Positions 14,401-28,900 of a stretch of DNA of 64,000 nt are shown in pieces (positions within the stretch are counted from its first letter, which is position 1; each line of letters opens with the position of its first letter). Origin of the DNA: Cardiocondyla obscurior (taxonomy: Eukaryota; Arthropoda; Insecta; Hymenoptera; Formicidae); contig NC_091884.1 in the NCBI RefSeq assembly GCF_019399895.1, forward strand, positions 1,676,501 through 1,740,500. Direction: 5' to 3'. The position numbers and the translations under genes were made by a program. The notes under the pieces are model-generated. The model ran no database searches. It was given only the letters and a program-made list of their open reading frames with translations, and was not told where the DNA came from.

Positions 14401-17400
14401 GCTTTATTCCCGCGGCTGATCTACAAACTGGGTCAGAATGAATTGCCGATGTATTGCGCCGTCATAAAAGTGTTAAATGAAATTTACGTCCGTGGCTTGG
14501 AAATCTTTTTTTCGCGATGTAATGTGGGAAAAAAAAAATCGAAAACAAACAAAAAGAAAAAAGGAAAAAAAAAAAAAAAGAAACTAGCGTTTTTTGCAGC
14601 TTTTACAGTTCGAATACTTGCATTTATACCAACGCTTCGCAGAACACTCTGTGCATCTGGTACACTCGCAGCGCGTGTTCTTGGTACTCGTGTGTATGCA
14701 AAGGTTAAGCAAATACTGTAACATCGCTTCCGGATATTTAATTTCAAAACCGAATTAATGTAGAATCAAATACACGCATGAACGTAACATTTATTTCATC
14801 CGATATTATTTCAATGGCGCTCGGGGGGGGAAAAAAAAAAAGAAGAAATCTTCAGTAGACGATCCCTCGTTCGCGCATAAAAATATCATGCTAAGCACAA
14901 ATAACTAGCGGATATCAGAAATTTATTAACTCGTAAAAATCTTGATACGATTTTATTTTGGCTTGTGTTGTTAAGGAAAAATATTCTAGTTTCGCAATGA
15001 ATATTCATTTCGCTTTGGCGCAACCGTTTCATACTCGATGTACCTCCGCGTAGTCTACGGATATGTTCGATTCGAGGCTGTATGCCTTTATTACGTAAGA
15101 CTGAATCATGATTGCTTCCCTACCGCAAGGCTCTGCTTAATAATCGACGTATCCCGTCCATTGCTTAATACACATGTTAAACACACGTCTATATATGTTG
15201 TTTGCTGCGCTTGTCTCCTCAGCCCGAGGCACGACCATCACGATAGAGATGAACACGCTGAAGGTGTCAAACACACTACCTCATCATATTCGCCGATCGT
15301 GAACGCACAGTACGTTTCAGTCACGGACCTTCCTAGCTTTGTGTCTGACGATCGGTTCGCCTGCGTTTGTCAGACGCTCGTAAAAGTGCATTATGCTCTT
15401 TGTAAACGCTCCCTATCGTACCTTGAAATATGTATGAAAATATCGCGCAGTAAATATCTGAAACGAAATTGGTTGCTCCGTTTCAGTTTGTGACGGGAAT
15501 TATTGAGATACTTTCTTTTTTTTTTTTTTTCTTTTTTGAAAACGGAATAAAATAGGACGTACGTTTGGGTAAACTTTTTTTTTTCTTTTCCCTCTCCATT
15601 ATTTTTATCGCAAGTTTTTATTCTCGAAATTTACGCTTACGCATTTCGAAGCACTTTCCACGAGTGTTTTTAAACGAATTGATCGATTGAAAGTTTTAAG
15701 TTTTAATGCAGCGCTGAAATATTTTGCACGTTGAAGTGTCGAGTGACGCGAGTCGATCGGCACACAGGACTTCCTTGTTTGGAACGTAAATTTCTTTTTT
15801 TTTTCTTTCTTTTTTCCTTGTAACGACCCGCAATTAAATCGATTTGTGACGTAACGCGCGGAAGTATAAATAACGGCATCAACGGCGTTATTGTGATCAA
15901 ATCCAGATCGGCGAGGTAGGCGCGACAATTAGCGCACCTGTCAGCGTCATTCGCGGCCGAATATACCGTCGCGCGGTATTGTTCGCGCTCATTATCTCAC
16001 ATGGATCGTCGCTTTATTTCTTGCGGTAACGTTGTGATGTTAACGCGGCGTAACCGGGTGCGGCTGGCGTTGATTAGAAAAGCCGGGGCAGTTATACGGC
16101 GTGCGTGCACACGGGCCGATGCTCGGCTACAGTTATGGGTCCCAGGGCTCTCGTTATACAGCCCATTGATTTCAGAACTCTATTACTCTATTACATAGCG
16201 GCCAGTCGCGATTGCCAGGGCCGACGCGAATCGAGCTCCGCCGAAAAATACGTCGCCATGAATCAACTCGGCGCGTAGCTGATTTTATCTACCGGTTCTA
16301 CCCCCCCCCGCTTATACATACATTCCGCGCGGAAATGTACTTACATCCGACGTAATCGCGGCCGGTTATCAGCGACCGGGCGTTATTACGTTACCGCTCG
16401 CTTCCGAGCGCAATCTCGAGACGCGGTCATTAAGACCGAAATTACGACATGACTCTCGATGCACGGCGGACAGAGAGATAGAGATCGAGAGCGAGAGAGA
16501 GAAAGAGAGAGGAGAGGAACTGCCGCGTGTGTCTGCGAAAAAGGTTTCTTCCGCGAAACTATTTTGTTCTCGAAATCCGTCCGGGGAAAGGAAGATGAAG
16601 TATCGCGACGGGCTTGAAAGAAGTCGCGGCGAAGTAACCGACTCGCCCGGGCGCCGGTTTTACGCAAAGTGACGCGGCTAGAACTTGGCACGACTTTGAG
16701 AAAAGCATTTCCCGCCTGCCGGTGACACTTGCATAGAGTACGGCGCGCAAATTACATTGGCCCCGGAGCTTTTCCATTCGCACGCTCGAACATTGTGCTA
16801 TGTAATTTTAGCTTCCATCCCTCGCGCACGACACCCACAGGGGGGAGAGGGTGGCTCCCGTGACTTTCGTCCCCGCGAAATTAAGGCGATGTAATTACGC
16901 GCGGTTACATGTTACGTTTATTTAATCACATATTTTACGGCGCCTATTGAAGTTCGTCGAATGATAATTACAATACCGTAGTTGCTGTAACGAGTTGGAA
17001 AATAATTTAATTTTCTATCCTGCGTTATATTGCTCTGAAACATCGTCTAACTTTCCACGTTTGATAACTGGGCTCTACTATATTATCTATTATCGCGACT
17101 ACAATTACATTTATATCTGCGCGGGGTAATAACCTAATATACGATTCGTTCCGAGTGGGCTTCGCGTGAATAAATTCAGATCTGCGTTAATAGTCCATTC
17201 AAGATTTCGTTGATCCGATGTATTTTTATTTTAGTTCGCCCCGAGCAACTCGGGGTAAATAAAAGAAGACACGCCGATAATTATTAATTAAAATTTATAT
17301 AACACGACGCCCGTTTATAGCAAAATTTATCATTACTTGTGCATTTTGCGTTTACTAGTTACGTATTTACTATGCAAGATCGGGCGATTATTAAATGTAA

Positions 17401-20400
17401 ATCCTAATCAAGCCTTCATCAGTTTACCTAATCGATCGGGTGAGAGGGGGGGGGGCCCACAATGGCAAATGGGATGGCTCATTATCGAGCGGGCGCATTA
17501 TGCAACACAGTCGACCGAAGAACAGCTTGCATATTGGACACGAATGAAAAGGACCTCGGGAAAAAGTTTGCCATACGATTCACCGTCGTCAGATAGCCTG
17601 ACGGCAAGCAAACACGTTTATTGGAGCTTGCTATCGGGTCCCCGAATACTCCGAGACGTAGATCGCCGCTCTCTTTCTTCGATCGATCGGCCACTCGGCG
17701 CAATTTATTATGTCTCGTCCTTCTCCTCATTTAGTTCGGGAAATCGAATGGAGATTTTCATTTGGCGATATACTGACTGGGCGCGCGGTAATAATAGCCA
17801 TTCGTCCCCCTTCGTTCTCACCTACAATTCTGCTAGTATCGCATCCCCCCCTTTCCTCCTTTCCGAATTATTATATTCGCGACGACAGTTCCTTCTTCGT
17901 TCCCGCGTTTCTGTCATCTGCACCCTCGTCAGCAGACGGCTCTTTTTTTTTTCCCCTCCCCCTCCCTTTCTCCCCCGACGCGTTACACAATATCTGTCCG
18001 CCGCACTCCTCGCGAATCTGTAATTGTATGTACCTATAATATGTCCCCGGGATGACGGATGCACCGCGGACACGAGTGCGCGTATTAATTACACGACGGA
18101 ATGATTTTCAGTCTGGGAGATTAATTAGCATTATTGTCGGAATGTAAGCCGCGCAGATAATTTAAATCCCGTTGGGGGGGGGGAGAGGTGGGCCCCGAAA
18201 AAGGAGGCTTCTCGATTCTTGCGAATAATCTTGGGGCGGGGAAATTAATTTGACCGCGATGCGCGTTCAGCTCGACGTTGACGAACGTCAAGCGTTAGCG
18301 GTACGTCAGAGTAGTATTAATATTTCGTACGATCAAATAATTGACTTCTGCATAAATACATGGGCGCTATGTTCGTTTTATGCATTCGCGGGACGTGTTC
18401 GACGCGCGGCGGGTTTATTGGCACAGATAGATTAAATTATTAATGTCGGCGCAAACAGTTATTCGTTATTATCTGCGATATCAAATTTATATTGATAATA
18501 TCCCTATTCTGTATTTAATTATGTACACATTTCAAATAGATCAATAATTAATATAACGATAAAATAGTAACTATTATTGTTGCCAAGTGAAAAATAATAT
18601 ACAACGTACATAATACTCCTTCACGCCCACCGATTTGCGATTGACAATAAAAATTCCGCTACTTTTAAAAATATATCTCAATTTATTTTATTTCGCGGCA
18701 ACTGGGTATTTAATAATTTTTAAATGACGTTACAGAAAGAGAATCATTTTTTTTTTATTTCAATCTTTTTTTTTTACTCGTACGGAAATATTCAAATTTA
18801 AAATCCGCCGAAATAAATGCGCATATCGTTTTCTTTTATTTTTCTTTCTTTTTTTTTCTCTGCTGTTAAACGAGAACGAGATGTATTCATTCGAAATCTG
18901 TGAGAACACGGAAAATAGGAAGGTGCAAAAAGATGTGTGCCGTTAACCGATTTATGCTTACTGCGATAATAAGAAATTCCATCGAAACAATACCGCGCGA
19001 CCGGCGGAATACAAATGGTCGCTCTGGCAGCGCGTTGCCAGCTCTGAAAATGAAACGTCAGAGTCTTCCAAGGACAATTTCTCCACGTCCAAACCGGTCG
19101 ACATGTTCGACAGTAATCTCAGCCAGCTCCGTGGGGTAGATCGCCCACCCTCCTTTCACCCTCCCGTCCCCTTCAAACTCTTCCTACGGACGAAGTGGCC
19201 AATCACGACGAAATCGCGTTTTCTACTGAAAAATTCTGCCGATCATGGCAGTTGTCCTAAAGAATTTGGCTCGCCGTTGCTCGCCGATGAAAACACCAAT
19301 TTCAAAGTGCTTCCTACAATCTCGACACGATTATGACAAGGAATCCCATCTTTTCACCGCTTATTATCTTCGACGGAATATTTCCCGGCCTTTCTTTCCG
19401 ATTTATTCGCGATCGAATAAAATACACCTTTACGCTGCCGACTTTTTCTTTTACGCAATTTATATTTTATGTTAAAACGCTACCGCGGCGCAAACGGGTC
19501 GATAGGTTCGCGTTTTATATCTCAACCTACCGCGATGTGCAGTTCAAGGAAGAAAGATTGAAAATTGAATTAATGACCAAAAAATTTCCGATGAAAGAAG
19601 ATCATTTTCTTCTTTTTTTTCCTCTGCCGCCAAATGGCTTTTGTAGAATTACAGCGAGATCTCTGTTGCCATCAAGCTACCCGCAGTGCGACCCCATTGC
19701 AATCTGCAGTGCCGTGTTCCGGCAGATCGGGCAAAACCTCGTCTTAACTAGAAATCCGTCTCGTCACTATGGAAACTTCCTGGTATCGTTGTCTGGAAAG
19801 TTTTCGACGAACGTGGAAAAAAAAATTCACTCTCCCCTCTCCGCTCTTCCGAGCAAAAAACCCGCTACGCGGCGAAGGAAAATTACACGCCTGCTTGTCT
19901 CTTCGCGAATCGACGAGCCCCGTTTTCTTACCGGCGTCGGCGATCGGGCGTTTCTGCGGCCCACGTCATCGCGTCTCGCAATTCCCGAGCTTAAACGTTA
20001 ATATCGCAAGCGTTTCTATACTCGCCTCGGGGGATAGTGGCCGGACAGACGAAGGCGGGGGAACTACGGTGTACCTCTGGCTTCCGTTTCCCGCTGCGGC
20101 CTAGTTCCGCCTAGTGACGCTCGGTCGCACGTAACTCGCGAACAATACCTCGTCCGGCGCCGCGAATAATATCGACAACTCCATTTATACGCCGGGCGTT
20201 GCCGAAACGGCCCGGCCCGAGCGTAGAAAATGTCTGGCCATTACTCGGCCCGACGGACGCTAACCGTGCTACGTGCCTGCAGTAACGCACCCCGAATCGC
20301 GTCGAGTGCGACGGCAGCTCTCGGCTTCCGGAGATGTTTGCCGGGTTTATTGAAACTGTCGATCGATATCGGACGATTTTTGTTACCGTTACGTCACGGA

Positions 20401-22940
20401 CCGCGTAAAAACAAGCGTTAGTCACCGGACGCAGGGCTACGTACTTCCGTGTTTCGGGTTTTAACCCGGAAATTCCTTGAAGTGGTAAATTGAAGCCGCG
20501 GTTGTTGCGCCGTAGCGTCGCGATTTTTAAAAGCTTTTTTTTTTTGAAAGGAACAAACGAATAAACACACAGAATATGGAAAGCCGATCTTTCTTTACGA
20601 CCCGGAAATTCTGCATTTAACATATAATGTTATGCTACTTGTATTTTAATTTATAAAAAAAAAAAAAAAAAAAAGAAAGAAAGAAAAATCTTTATTTCGC
20701 TCGGACTTGGATATTTTATCCAGCCACCGTTACCCGGTACAGTCGTTAAGTTTTATCTCGGAATTACTCGATATATCCGCCGTCTCTGATTTATCTGCCC
20801 CGTTGCGTAACCACGCGGCGTGCTCGTATTGCGGAATATTGTATACGAGAATCCCCCTTTCTTCGGTGTCGCTCGGAAAGTACCGGAAGGTTGGCCGCGA
20901 GCTGCGCTTTCTACTTGTTTTCCATTTTAACTGCTGCCGTTACGGGCGCCGCGGGTTTGATCGCCGCGATCGGGAGAAGCGTAAAGTCGCCGGCGTCAAC
21001 GTCGTGCCGTTCGCGAGCACGAAACAGCAGGGCGCAGCATCCCGAAGACTTCCCCCGGCGGCGAACCAATCGCGCGGCGCTCTTCTTTCTCGCCCTCGTA
21101 CAAACCCTCGAATATACGAGGCCATATTTTGGCACTGGCGCGCGGGGTCGTTTTATATATTTCGTATGCATGTGCTGCGCCGTGCAGCCCGGAGTACAGC
21201 GCGAATGAAGAGGAGGGGGCGAGGAGCGCGAAAAGGGGCTGGCGCAGAATGATTCCGGAGCGCAACGAGGTCGACGAACGGGCATCCTCGCGTATGGAGT
21301 TTTCGGACTCTCGCCCGCTTCGCGCTGCATTCAAATTGTATTTTTCCCCTTCCCCCGAAAGATAACTTTCGTCCGATATTCGATTCCGCCCTGTGATGGG
21401 GAAGCGCCCCGGGAAAATGACCGGGGTGATATCAAGCGGGTTTTCGCAGGCGCCGTGTATCGCCATTAAAAAGGATTCGAAAAATTATGAGAAACCGAAG
21501 CACGCTCGTGTGGCCAGAAAGATTTTTCAACGCGCACATATCGCGAATTTTTTTTTTTTCTTTTTTTTTTTGGTCCTTTTGAGGGGAAAAGCCATCAGCA
21601 GAATTAACGAGCTTCAAAGGACTTCAGACCTACTTATCGTAATTATCTTTATGAATACGAAATGAAATAACAACTGTGCGTTCTAATTATGAACCGTGAT
21701 TATGAATTATGGAGATAGAATTTAATTTAATAAGAGATTAAAAATCGCAAAGAAAAGCTGCAATAAATCTCACAGAAAACGTGGATAAAACTTTCGAATC
21801 AAACGGCTAGTTTATTGACGTCTATCGACGGAGGAGAAAAAAAAAAGAGTTAACGTGTTACATATCACGGTTCGATACCTTTCTGGCAAACCGCTTTGTA
21901 GCGAAACATCTTGGCGTACGTTTCACGCATCGGCCCGAACCGTTGTGCAGCGATCGAAACTTCAGCAACACAGTTCGGCTCTTCCGGCCTCCTGACATTG
22001 ATGTAGTTTCAACATCACGAAGAAAGGTCGCGCAACATCAACTCGGAGGCAAGCACAATAATTGCTCATCGTCCGTGAATGCTCGATACGCGCTTGGCGT
22101 GCACACGATAAATGGTTGCACAATGGCAACTGCGCGTATCTACGGGACCGCGAAAATATTAATCAAACCGTCGGCGAGAAGTTACCCGCGGTGCGCGTGG
22201 AAATTTTTATATCCCTCCCCCGTTTTCACGAGCGCGACTCAGATTATGCGTGCCGCTCGAGCGGCATTGACGAGCCGGGCGAGAGCTATCGGCTTAAATT
22301 CGACGAGGCTTGCGGAAAATTCGATCACGTCGAGTATCCGCGGGAGAATACGAAATAATAGTATCCACCAGGCGGTGCCAAGAATCTCTTTTTGTCCCCG
22401 CGTCTTCGTCGTGTCCTACGGAATACCGAATCGCGGCAAGGATGAGAAGAAAAAGTACAGACTCGGCATCACCATAGATCGAGATTTCGAGAATAAATGT
22501 TGGCAGCGCAGGCTGCACTTGTTGGCATTCAGATTCCCACGTACTTACGCGAAAGGAGATATTTATTCCCCCGGCGCGGATTTCCCCTCGATTTTATGTT
22601 AACAAAATTCGCATTACGCGCAGCGTCGGTACTGTGTCTTCAATCGATTGCCGTCTCGACAGATTGGCGAATTTAAATTAAAAGCCGCGCGAGCTTTTAT
22701 CTGACTTAACGTAATCGTCTCGTATTTTATTTTTCTATTCGACGTGCATAGCGATTACAAAAAAAAAAAAAAAAAAATAAAAGAAAAGAAAAAAATCGCG
22801 AAGCAGAAATAATATCACCGTGATAATTATATACGCAGTTCTATTCGCGATTAGAATTATGTACCTACGTGCACGAAACTTTTTTAATAAACTGCCATCT
22901 GCGTAAAAGCGTAAGCTTCTCGACCACGTTTCGTATTCAT

Positions 22941-22961
22941 ACGTCTGCGTCACGCAGACGT
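22941..22961. repeat. Near-perfect 21-base inverted repeat
   Basis: Arms ACGTCTGCGT and ACGCAGACGT are exact reverse complements around a single C. The centre, GCGTCACGC, includes a CGTCA half-site like those of CREB/ATF factors. It may form a hairpin or be a dimeric binding site. No nearby gene gives it a role. Confidence 0.7.
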
Positions 22962-25900
22962 TTTATCAATGAGGTGCAACGGGCAACAACTATAGATTGC
23001 CGTGTAATCACAGTTTTTAATTGCGAGCCACCTACTCTATCCCGCTACGCGATACGTGCAGCGGCAAAGTTTCGCAGTAAGCCCGTTTTACAGGCAAATA
23101 TTGACCACATTAAAGAGCGGCGATGAGATTGAATGTCCTATCTATCGTCGACAAGACGGTAAACGTGACATTTAACCGTGCCACGTTCGCACACACCAGT
23201 CCCGCTCACATTAAACAGCATTCCTCGCGTGCGAGGACGATAGCCGCGACACGTACTTTTTCCATAAACTTTGCCGACACGTAATAGGCAAAGTTATCGC
23301 CGTCACGCGTCGATCAATTTCTACTCGGAGTGTCGGGTTATTGGCGGTAAACTTTGCCGGCTTCTCGCCGCACCGAATAAATCGATAGTCTGAAGATTGC
23401 TATGATTAATGCCGTTCATATTCACTTTTGTGTTCATCAAACTCCCGCTTGTAGAAACGACATTTAAATTCACTGGTTCTCGGGGAAAATTTTTATCAAG
23501 CATTTTTCCGATATCGCTAAGTCGTATTCGGCTTCCCGAAAAGAAGAAAAAAAAATAAAAATAGAACGCGGAGTCTACTCATTAACTTTTTTTTTACCGC
23601 GGATTGATTTACTTTACGATATGCTAATATGTTTCAGTGGATTAATTTAAGTCCCGGATTCGTCGTGTTATCGATGTTATTGTTAGACCCCTCCCGCGAT
23701 CTTGCGGAATGAAATAAAATCCTTTTTGAGAGATGTACGGTAAGCAGTCACAATACGCGTCTCTTTCCGTTACTCGTAACCGGATCGACAGAATTACTGG
23801 CAGTTCCCCTCCCCCTCGAGATGCACTCGAGCTTCTCGAATTCCCGCATCCGACGCATCTGACGCGCAAGCAGAGTAATTCGAATCCGTAAGAATACCGA
23901 ATATCACGCTCGGGGAATCGCGATAGCGATAGTTCCTACCGCGCACACGGACGCCCGCCGCCCGGTTGTATCTTGACGAGTCGGGGAAACTCGTTCGGAC
24001 AACGCGGCCGGATCCCGGCTGCATATCCTTTCGATTTAAAGTTCCGCCGACGGATAGGGCTGTGTATTACAACTGATAACGCTGTCACTTCGGGCATCGT
24101 CAAACTTTCCTACGTGCTCCGCGCAACGCTGTCGTGCCTGATATCCTTTATAACGCCGTATTGTTTCATTAAAACTTTGCGATTTCGCCGCGCAACAATT
24201 TTCCGTGTCTGAAAATATTCCCGGCCACCGTCGCGGTCTCTCTGACTTTCGAATAAAAAAAAAAAAGAGAGAGAGAGAGAGAAAAAAAAAATTGCGAACA
24301 CGCACGTAATGAAATCGCGAATTTATTTAAGGTCGCCAATGCAAATGCACGTCGCGTTTGAGATCCCGTTGCTTCTTTCGAAAATTCGGCGGGGGCAGTT
24401 CGAGAAACAGATTGCCGGTAGACTCGAGAGCACGGGGAAACTTAATTACGTCGTTATTCTGCAAATTAATCGATACTGCCGTAACGCGCGGATTCCCCGC
24501 TGACTTACGCTGCCAGCTTAATTGCGCCCTCCCGCGGCTTCGTTAAATAATAAAAAGCGAATGTACCTCATTACTCTTTTAACTCGTTTGATGTCAAGCC
24601 CGGTGCAAAACTGTTTTCGGCAACAAATTGCTCGCTCTCCGCTGCAGCGGACGGCACCGTGCCCCCCTCCCTCCCTCCCCCTCGCGTCATCTGCCCTACG
24701 AGAAGGAGCCTCGGTATAATTAATATCACCGTATTGACACGCACGATATTCCGGCATATGAAAAATCGCCGTGTCCGCAATAATTAATGAGAAGTAAAAG
24801 TTCTTGCGCGCGGATGTTATAAACGCCAGGGCTCCTTATTCAGCGTCCCGAAATACGTTTTTGCTCCACGCTAATTTATAAAAGGAGGGGGGGGCACTGT
24901 TAGATTTTAAAACGCCTCGGGAAAGTTTTCGGAAAAAAATTCGCTACAATTTTTAGCGATGAACACACATTGTGAAGCGTTATTATCCCCCGAGACGATA
25001 TCTCTCGGCTATAACCAGCCCGTTAAAAAAGGGGTCTCTACGTTTTACTCCGTGTTTTACGTGACGACATATTATTACAGCTGCGTTTGTTTAATTACTT
25101 CTGTATTGAAAGCGCGGTGGTGACATAAAGAAAAACGAATCTGCCGTCAATAAATTTCTCGCGTAATAACGCACCCGAGCTAATTATTAGGTAACGGGTG
25201 GGAATCAATTTCTACTCGAGCAGAGCTTCGTTTCTAACAAGAGAACACGACGTGCTTTCCCGAAAACTCCCGGGAGAATAAGTATCGATACGTTATCTCT
25301 GTACAGTCCTGAGAACATAGTCCGCTTCTCAATTTATCTTATTTAAATACTGTCGAAATGGTGCCAATTAAATAATCACGACCGGTCGGCGAAGAAATTG
25401 AATATTATATCGCGGTTGTTGCAACGTCAATTACGTCACGAAATGCGAATTTTAGTCTACAAAATAACAATAACATGGATATATATATATATTTTTTTTT
25501 ATATATCAAACTTCGCAGCGCAATAAAATCCCCAGTATAAAATTAAAAAGAAGAGGTAAATAAAATCGCGGTGGCATTTATTGTATGACAGTCGTAAGTT
25601 TTACGCTGCGATTGTACGCCGGAGCGTCCGAACGTTTCAACGACGACGATTTGCCGATTGTGCCCGGCCAGTAATGCGCGACTATTCAGGGAAAGGCATA
25701 ACAATAAAGCCTGGCTAGTCTGGAATCTATCTATTTTTAGCCATCCTATACATTTATACGCTATTCGTACTCTCATTCCCACATACTTCCCCCGACATCG
25801 CGTAAGCTTTTATGGGACGATAACGCCACGGGCGAAAAAGGAGGAGAAGAAGGAATGGGGGAACAAAATATCCACAACCTCCCGATAATTTGTCTTGTTG

Positions 25901-28900
25901 TGCCACCCACCCGCATCTGCCGGCCTTTGAAAAAGGGTGGGAAAAGTTGGATGCGAACCGATAGTTGGGGAAAACGACGTATCGCCCCGCGGGACTTGTC
26001 CTCCATCTCTCGTTCATGCCCTCCGTGAAATCTCGGTTGTTGCCCGGTTTTAAGAGAGACGAGAGAAGCTGATAAGACTTCTTTGTCGTATTGACGGATA
26101 CGAAAATGCAATTTGCTATTCCGAATAGAAATTCTTGCCGCGGAAAATAAAATTATCCGACATAAAATTGCAGTTAATCGCATGGAATCGTAATTGAATC
26201 TAGTATGTATATTCATTTTTATTTTCGTAATTCGGCAACGTTATTACTTCTACGTTTTGATATTGAATCTATTAATATTGTATCTAATATTTTAATTTTA
26301 ATAACTCTATATCTATTTTTTCTTTTTTTTTTTCTTTTTTTAATCGCGCTGTTAACTTTTCGCTTTTGGATATTTAAAATAATACAAAAGACAAACCGGT
26401 ATAAATATCGATATTAATAATAATAATGTTTCATGTCTTTCATTTTATCTAAAAATAACAAAATATTACTAAGAAGTGACCTGATTTCCCTGCGTAATTA
26501 ATTCTCCAACTGATTGAATTAATTATTCAATAAATCGCGAATTGCGCTTCGTCTTTTATTATGCCTTTATTATCGCCGGGTACGTACAACGTGCGCGCGC
26601 TGTATTAAATTTCGTTTTGCTAAAAGATAAAATTGCGATCACCCGTTTAATTGACGAATAATTGCGTATTATGTTTCGCGAGTTTCGCTAACGGAGATAT
26701 AGAGATTTCGAACCGTTTCGCCGTAATGCAATTTAGTGCGATTCACTCTGGGTATAAGGACGTCTCCAGCGGTGAGAAGAAATGCTTTCTTACCTCTTAA
26801 AGAAAATCTCTCTCCCTCTTACTCTCTCTTTCGACACTGACGCTCATTCCTATCTCTCTGGAATCATCGTAATTGGCTTTATTAACCGAGTCCTCCTTTC
26901 GTATCCAATTTCAATTATCGTCCCTGGCATTACGCGCACGATCGCGCGTTCCGAGCGCGCCCGAGGAGTTTTTGCGCGTCTTCTCGTATTTTAATCCCTA
27001 AATTAGAACACGTAATTACAGCGCTCTCTCGGTTTCGCACAAATTGTAGTTTGAATATTAAAACTTCGCCGTATAATTGCCTGTTGGCGTTATATAGTTG
27101 ACGTTGCGTTATGCCGTTATCGTTTGCTGTTATTATAGATTAATATTCTCTTTTCTTCTTTTGCGCCTTCGTTAATCCTCCCCACCCCACCCCGTTTGTA
27201 AAAAAGAGGCTTGTTAAATTTATGTTAAATATTTAAAGGCACGTTCGGCGGACAATATTTCAGGATAGAATAAAATTTTTATAGACAGGTACAAGGATTT
27301 TTAAAAGAAACTCGAATTATAATTATTATAATGATCGATGATATAAAAGAGTACTTTTGAATGATAGCAAATGATTGGTTAAGCGTGTTTAAATTAAAAA
27401 AAAATAAAAATAAAATGAAATAAAATTAATTAATTGCGTTGCATCGCGCACAGCGAGTTGAAAAATGACGAAACTTTTATTTTTATATCTTTTATTATAA
27501 TCGTAAATTATTCGGATGACATCTACCACGAGAAACGGCACAGCACTCGTAACAACTGCACCAGCTGATTATGCCGCTTTAAAATAAAAAAAAAAAAATA
27601 AAAAAAAAAGAAAAAAAAATGTAATAAAAAGAAATTCCGTAATACCGCTGTCCGCGCCGGACACAATAATAAAGTGTAAGATAATGAGCTATTACTATAA
27701 CGTGGAACAATTGCAATTTTCAACTCTCCATTTTCCAACTTCCTGGCCGGACGACTTTTTAACGCTTCTCGAAAAGTGAATTAACTCATAAGCGTTATTA
27801 GGTATTTAATAAGGGCGCGCTAATGTCTACGCGGACACACGACCGGGGGTAGTCGGCGAAAGTACCCGGCTAAAGCCTGCGGGATAAAATTTCATCTAAT
27901 AGCCCCCGATTAAGGGATTAACCTACATTATCCGACAAGTTCGCGCAGCAATGTCGTTCCACTCTAGGAAAATTCCGCGCTTCTCGCGCAATCTCGCCCT
28001 CCGCAAAAGATCACTTCCCATCCTCCCTCGTTCCCTTCCTCCCCCCCTCCCGCCCCCTCGTGTCTTTCTCTTCCGCCGGTCTCTTTCGAAATCTCTTTCA
28101 AGCCTTAACGTTTCGCGCACGTACCGCCGGCTCCTTCTTCGCGATTGATTTCTTCCATGCAAATTTCCTGTGCACGAGGACCGTGACTGAAACCGGAAAG
28201 TCGGCCCCTCGCGAGGTCAAAAGAAAGTTGAGCTACCGCGACGGTGGCAAAAGTTAAAAAGCCTCCCCCCTCGCCCGTGTCTCGCTTGCCCGCCGGTTTA
28301 TTTAGGCACCATTGGTTTCCGTCGCTCTTTGACGTCCGTCACCGAAAATGAAACGGGAAATGAAATTAAGGAGCCGCGGGGCTTCGCCTGGGTTTTTTTT
28401 TTCTCCCGCTCTGCGCGTTGCCGGAGCGCCTTTCATCTCTGACTACCGATAACCGAAAGGACCCGGCCGCTGTTGTTCGATACGTATCTGCCAATTGCAT
28501 TATCAAGCTATATTTTGCGCATAGAGGCGGCAGCGCAGCCGTATATCCATTGTCTTTCGTTTTCTGATGTTTAATTTTTCACGTATAACCGCTCGTTTTG
28601 GGCTTATATCGATATCTAGTGTGGTAGAAAACGATTGAGCACTAGACGCGTTTTCTTTGAAGATAACATCTTTACTAACTTTGTATAAGTTTGCTGCATA
28701 TGGCCAGAGATATCGATTGTATATAGTATATATTTTTTTTATTTAGATTTTAAGTGAAAAAATATAAATTTGATTTTTACCGAAACGCGAACTATCTTCT
28801 GTAAACTCCCTCACTTTTTTTTCTGTTTTTTTTTATATTTTTTATTTTTTGTTTTATTGTAATACAATTTGATTCGATACCTAATATATATTTATTTACT

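Noticed and set aside
17337..18023. 228-codon open frame on the + strand
   Set aside because: It is Ser/Leu/Phe-rich, crosses G- and T-runs, and shows no domain. No promoter or splice context supports it.
20111..20623. 170-codon open frame on the - strand
   Set aside because: It has no recognisable motif, passes through an A/T tract as poly-Lys, and overlaps several equally open frames in CpG-rich DNA.
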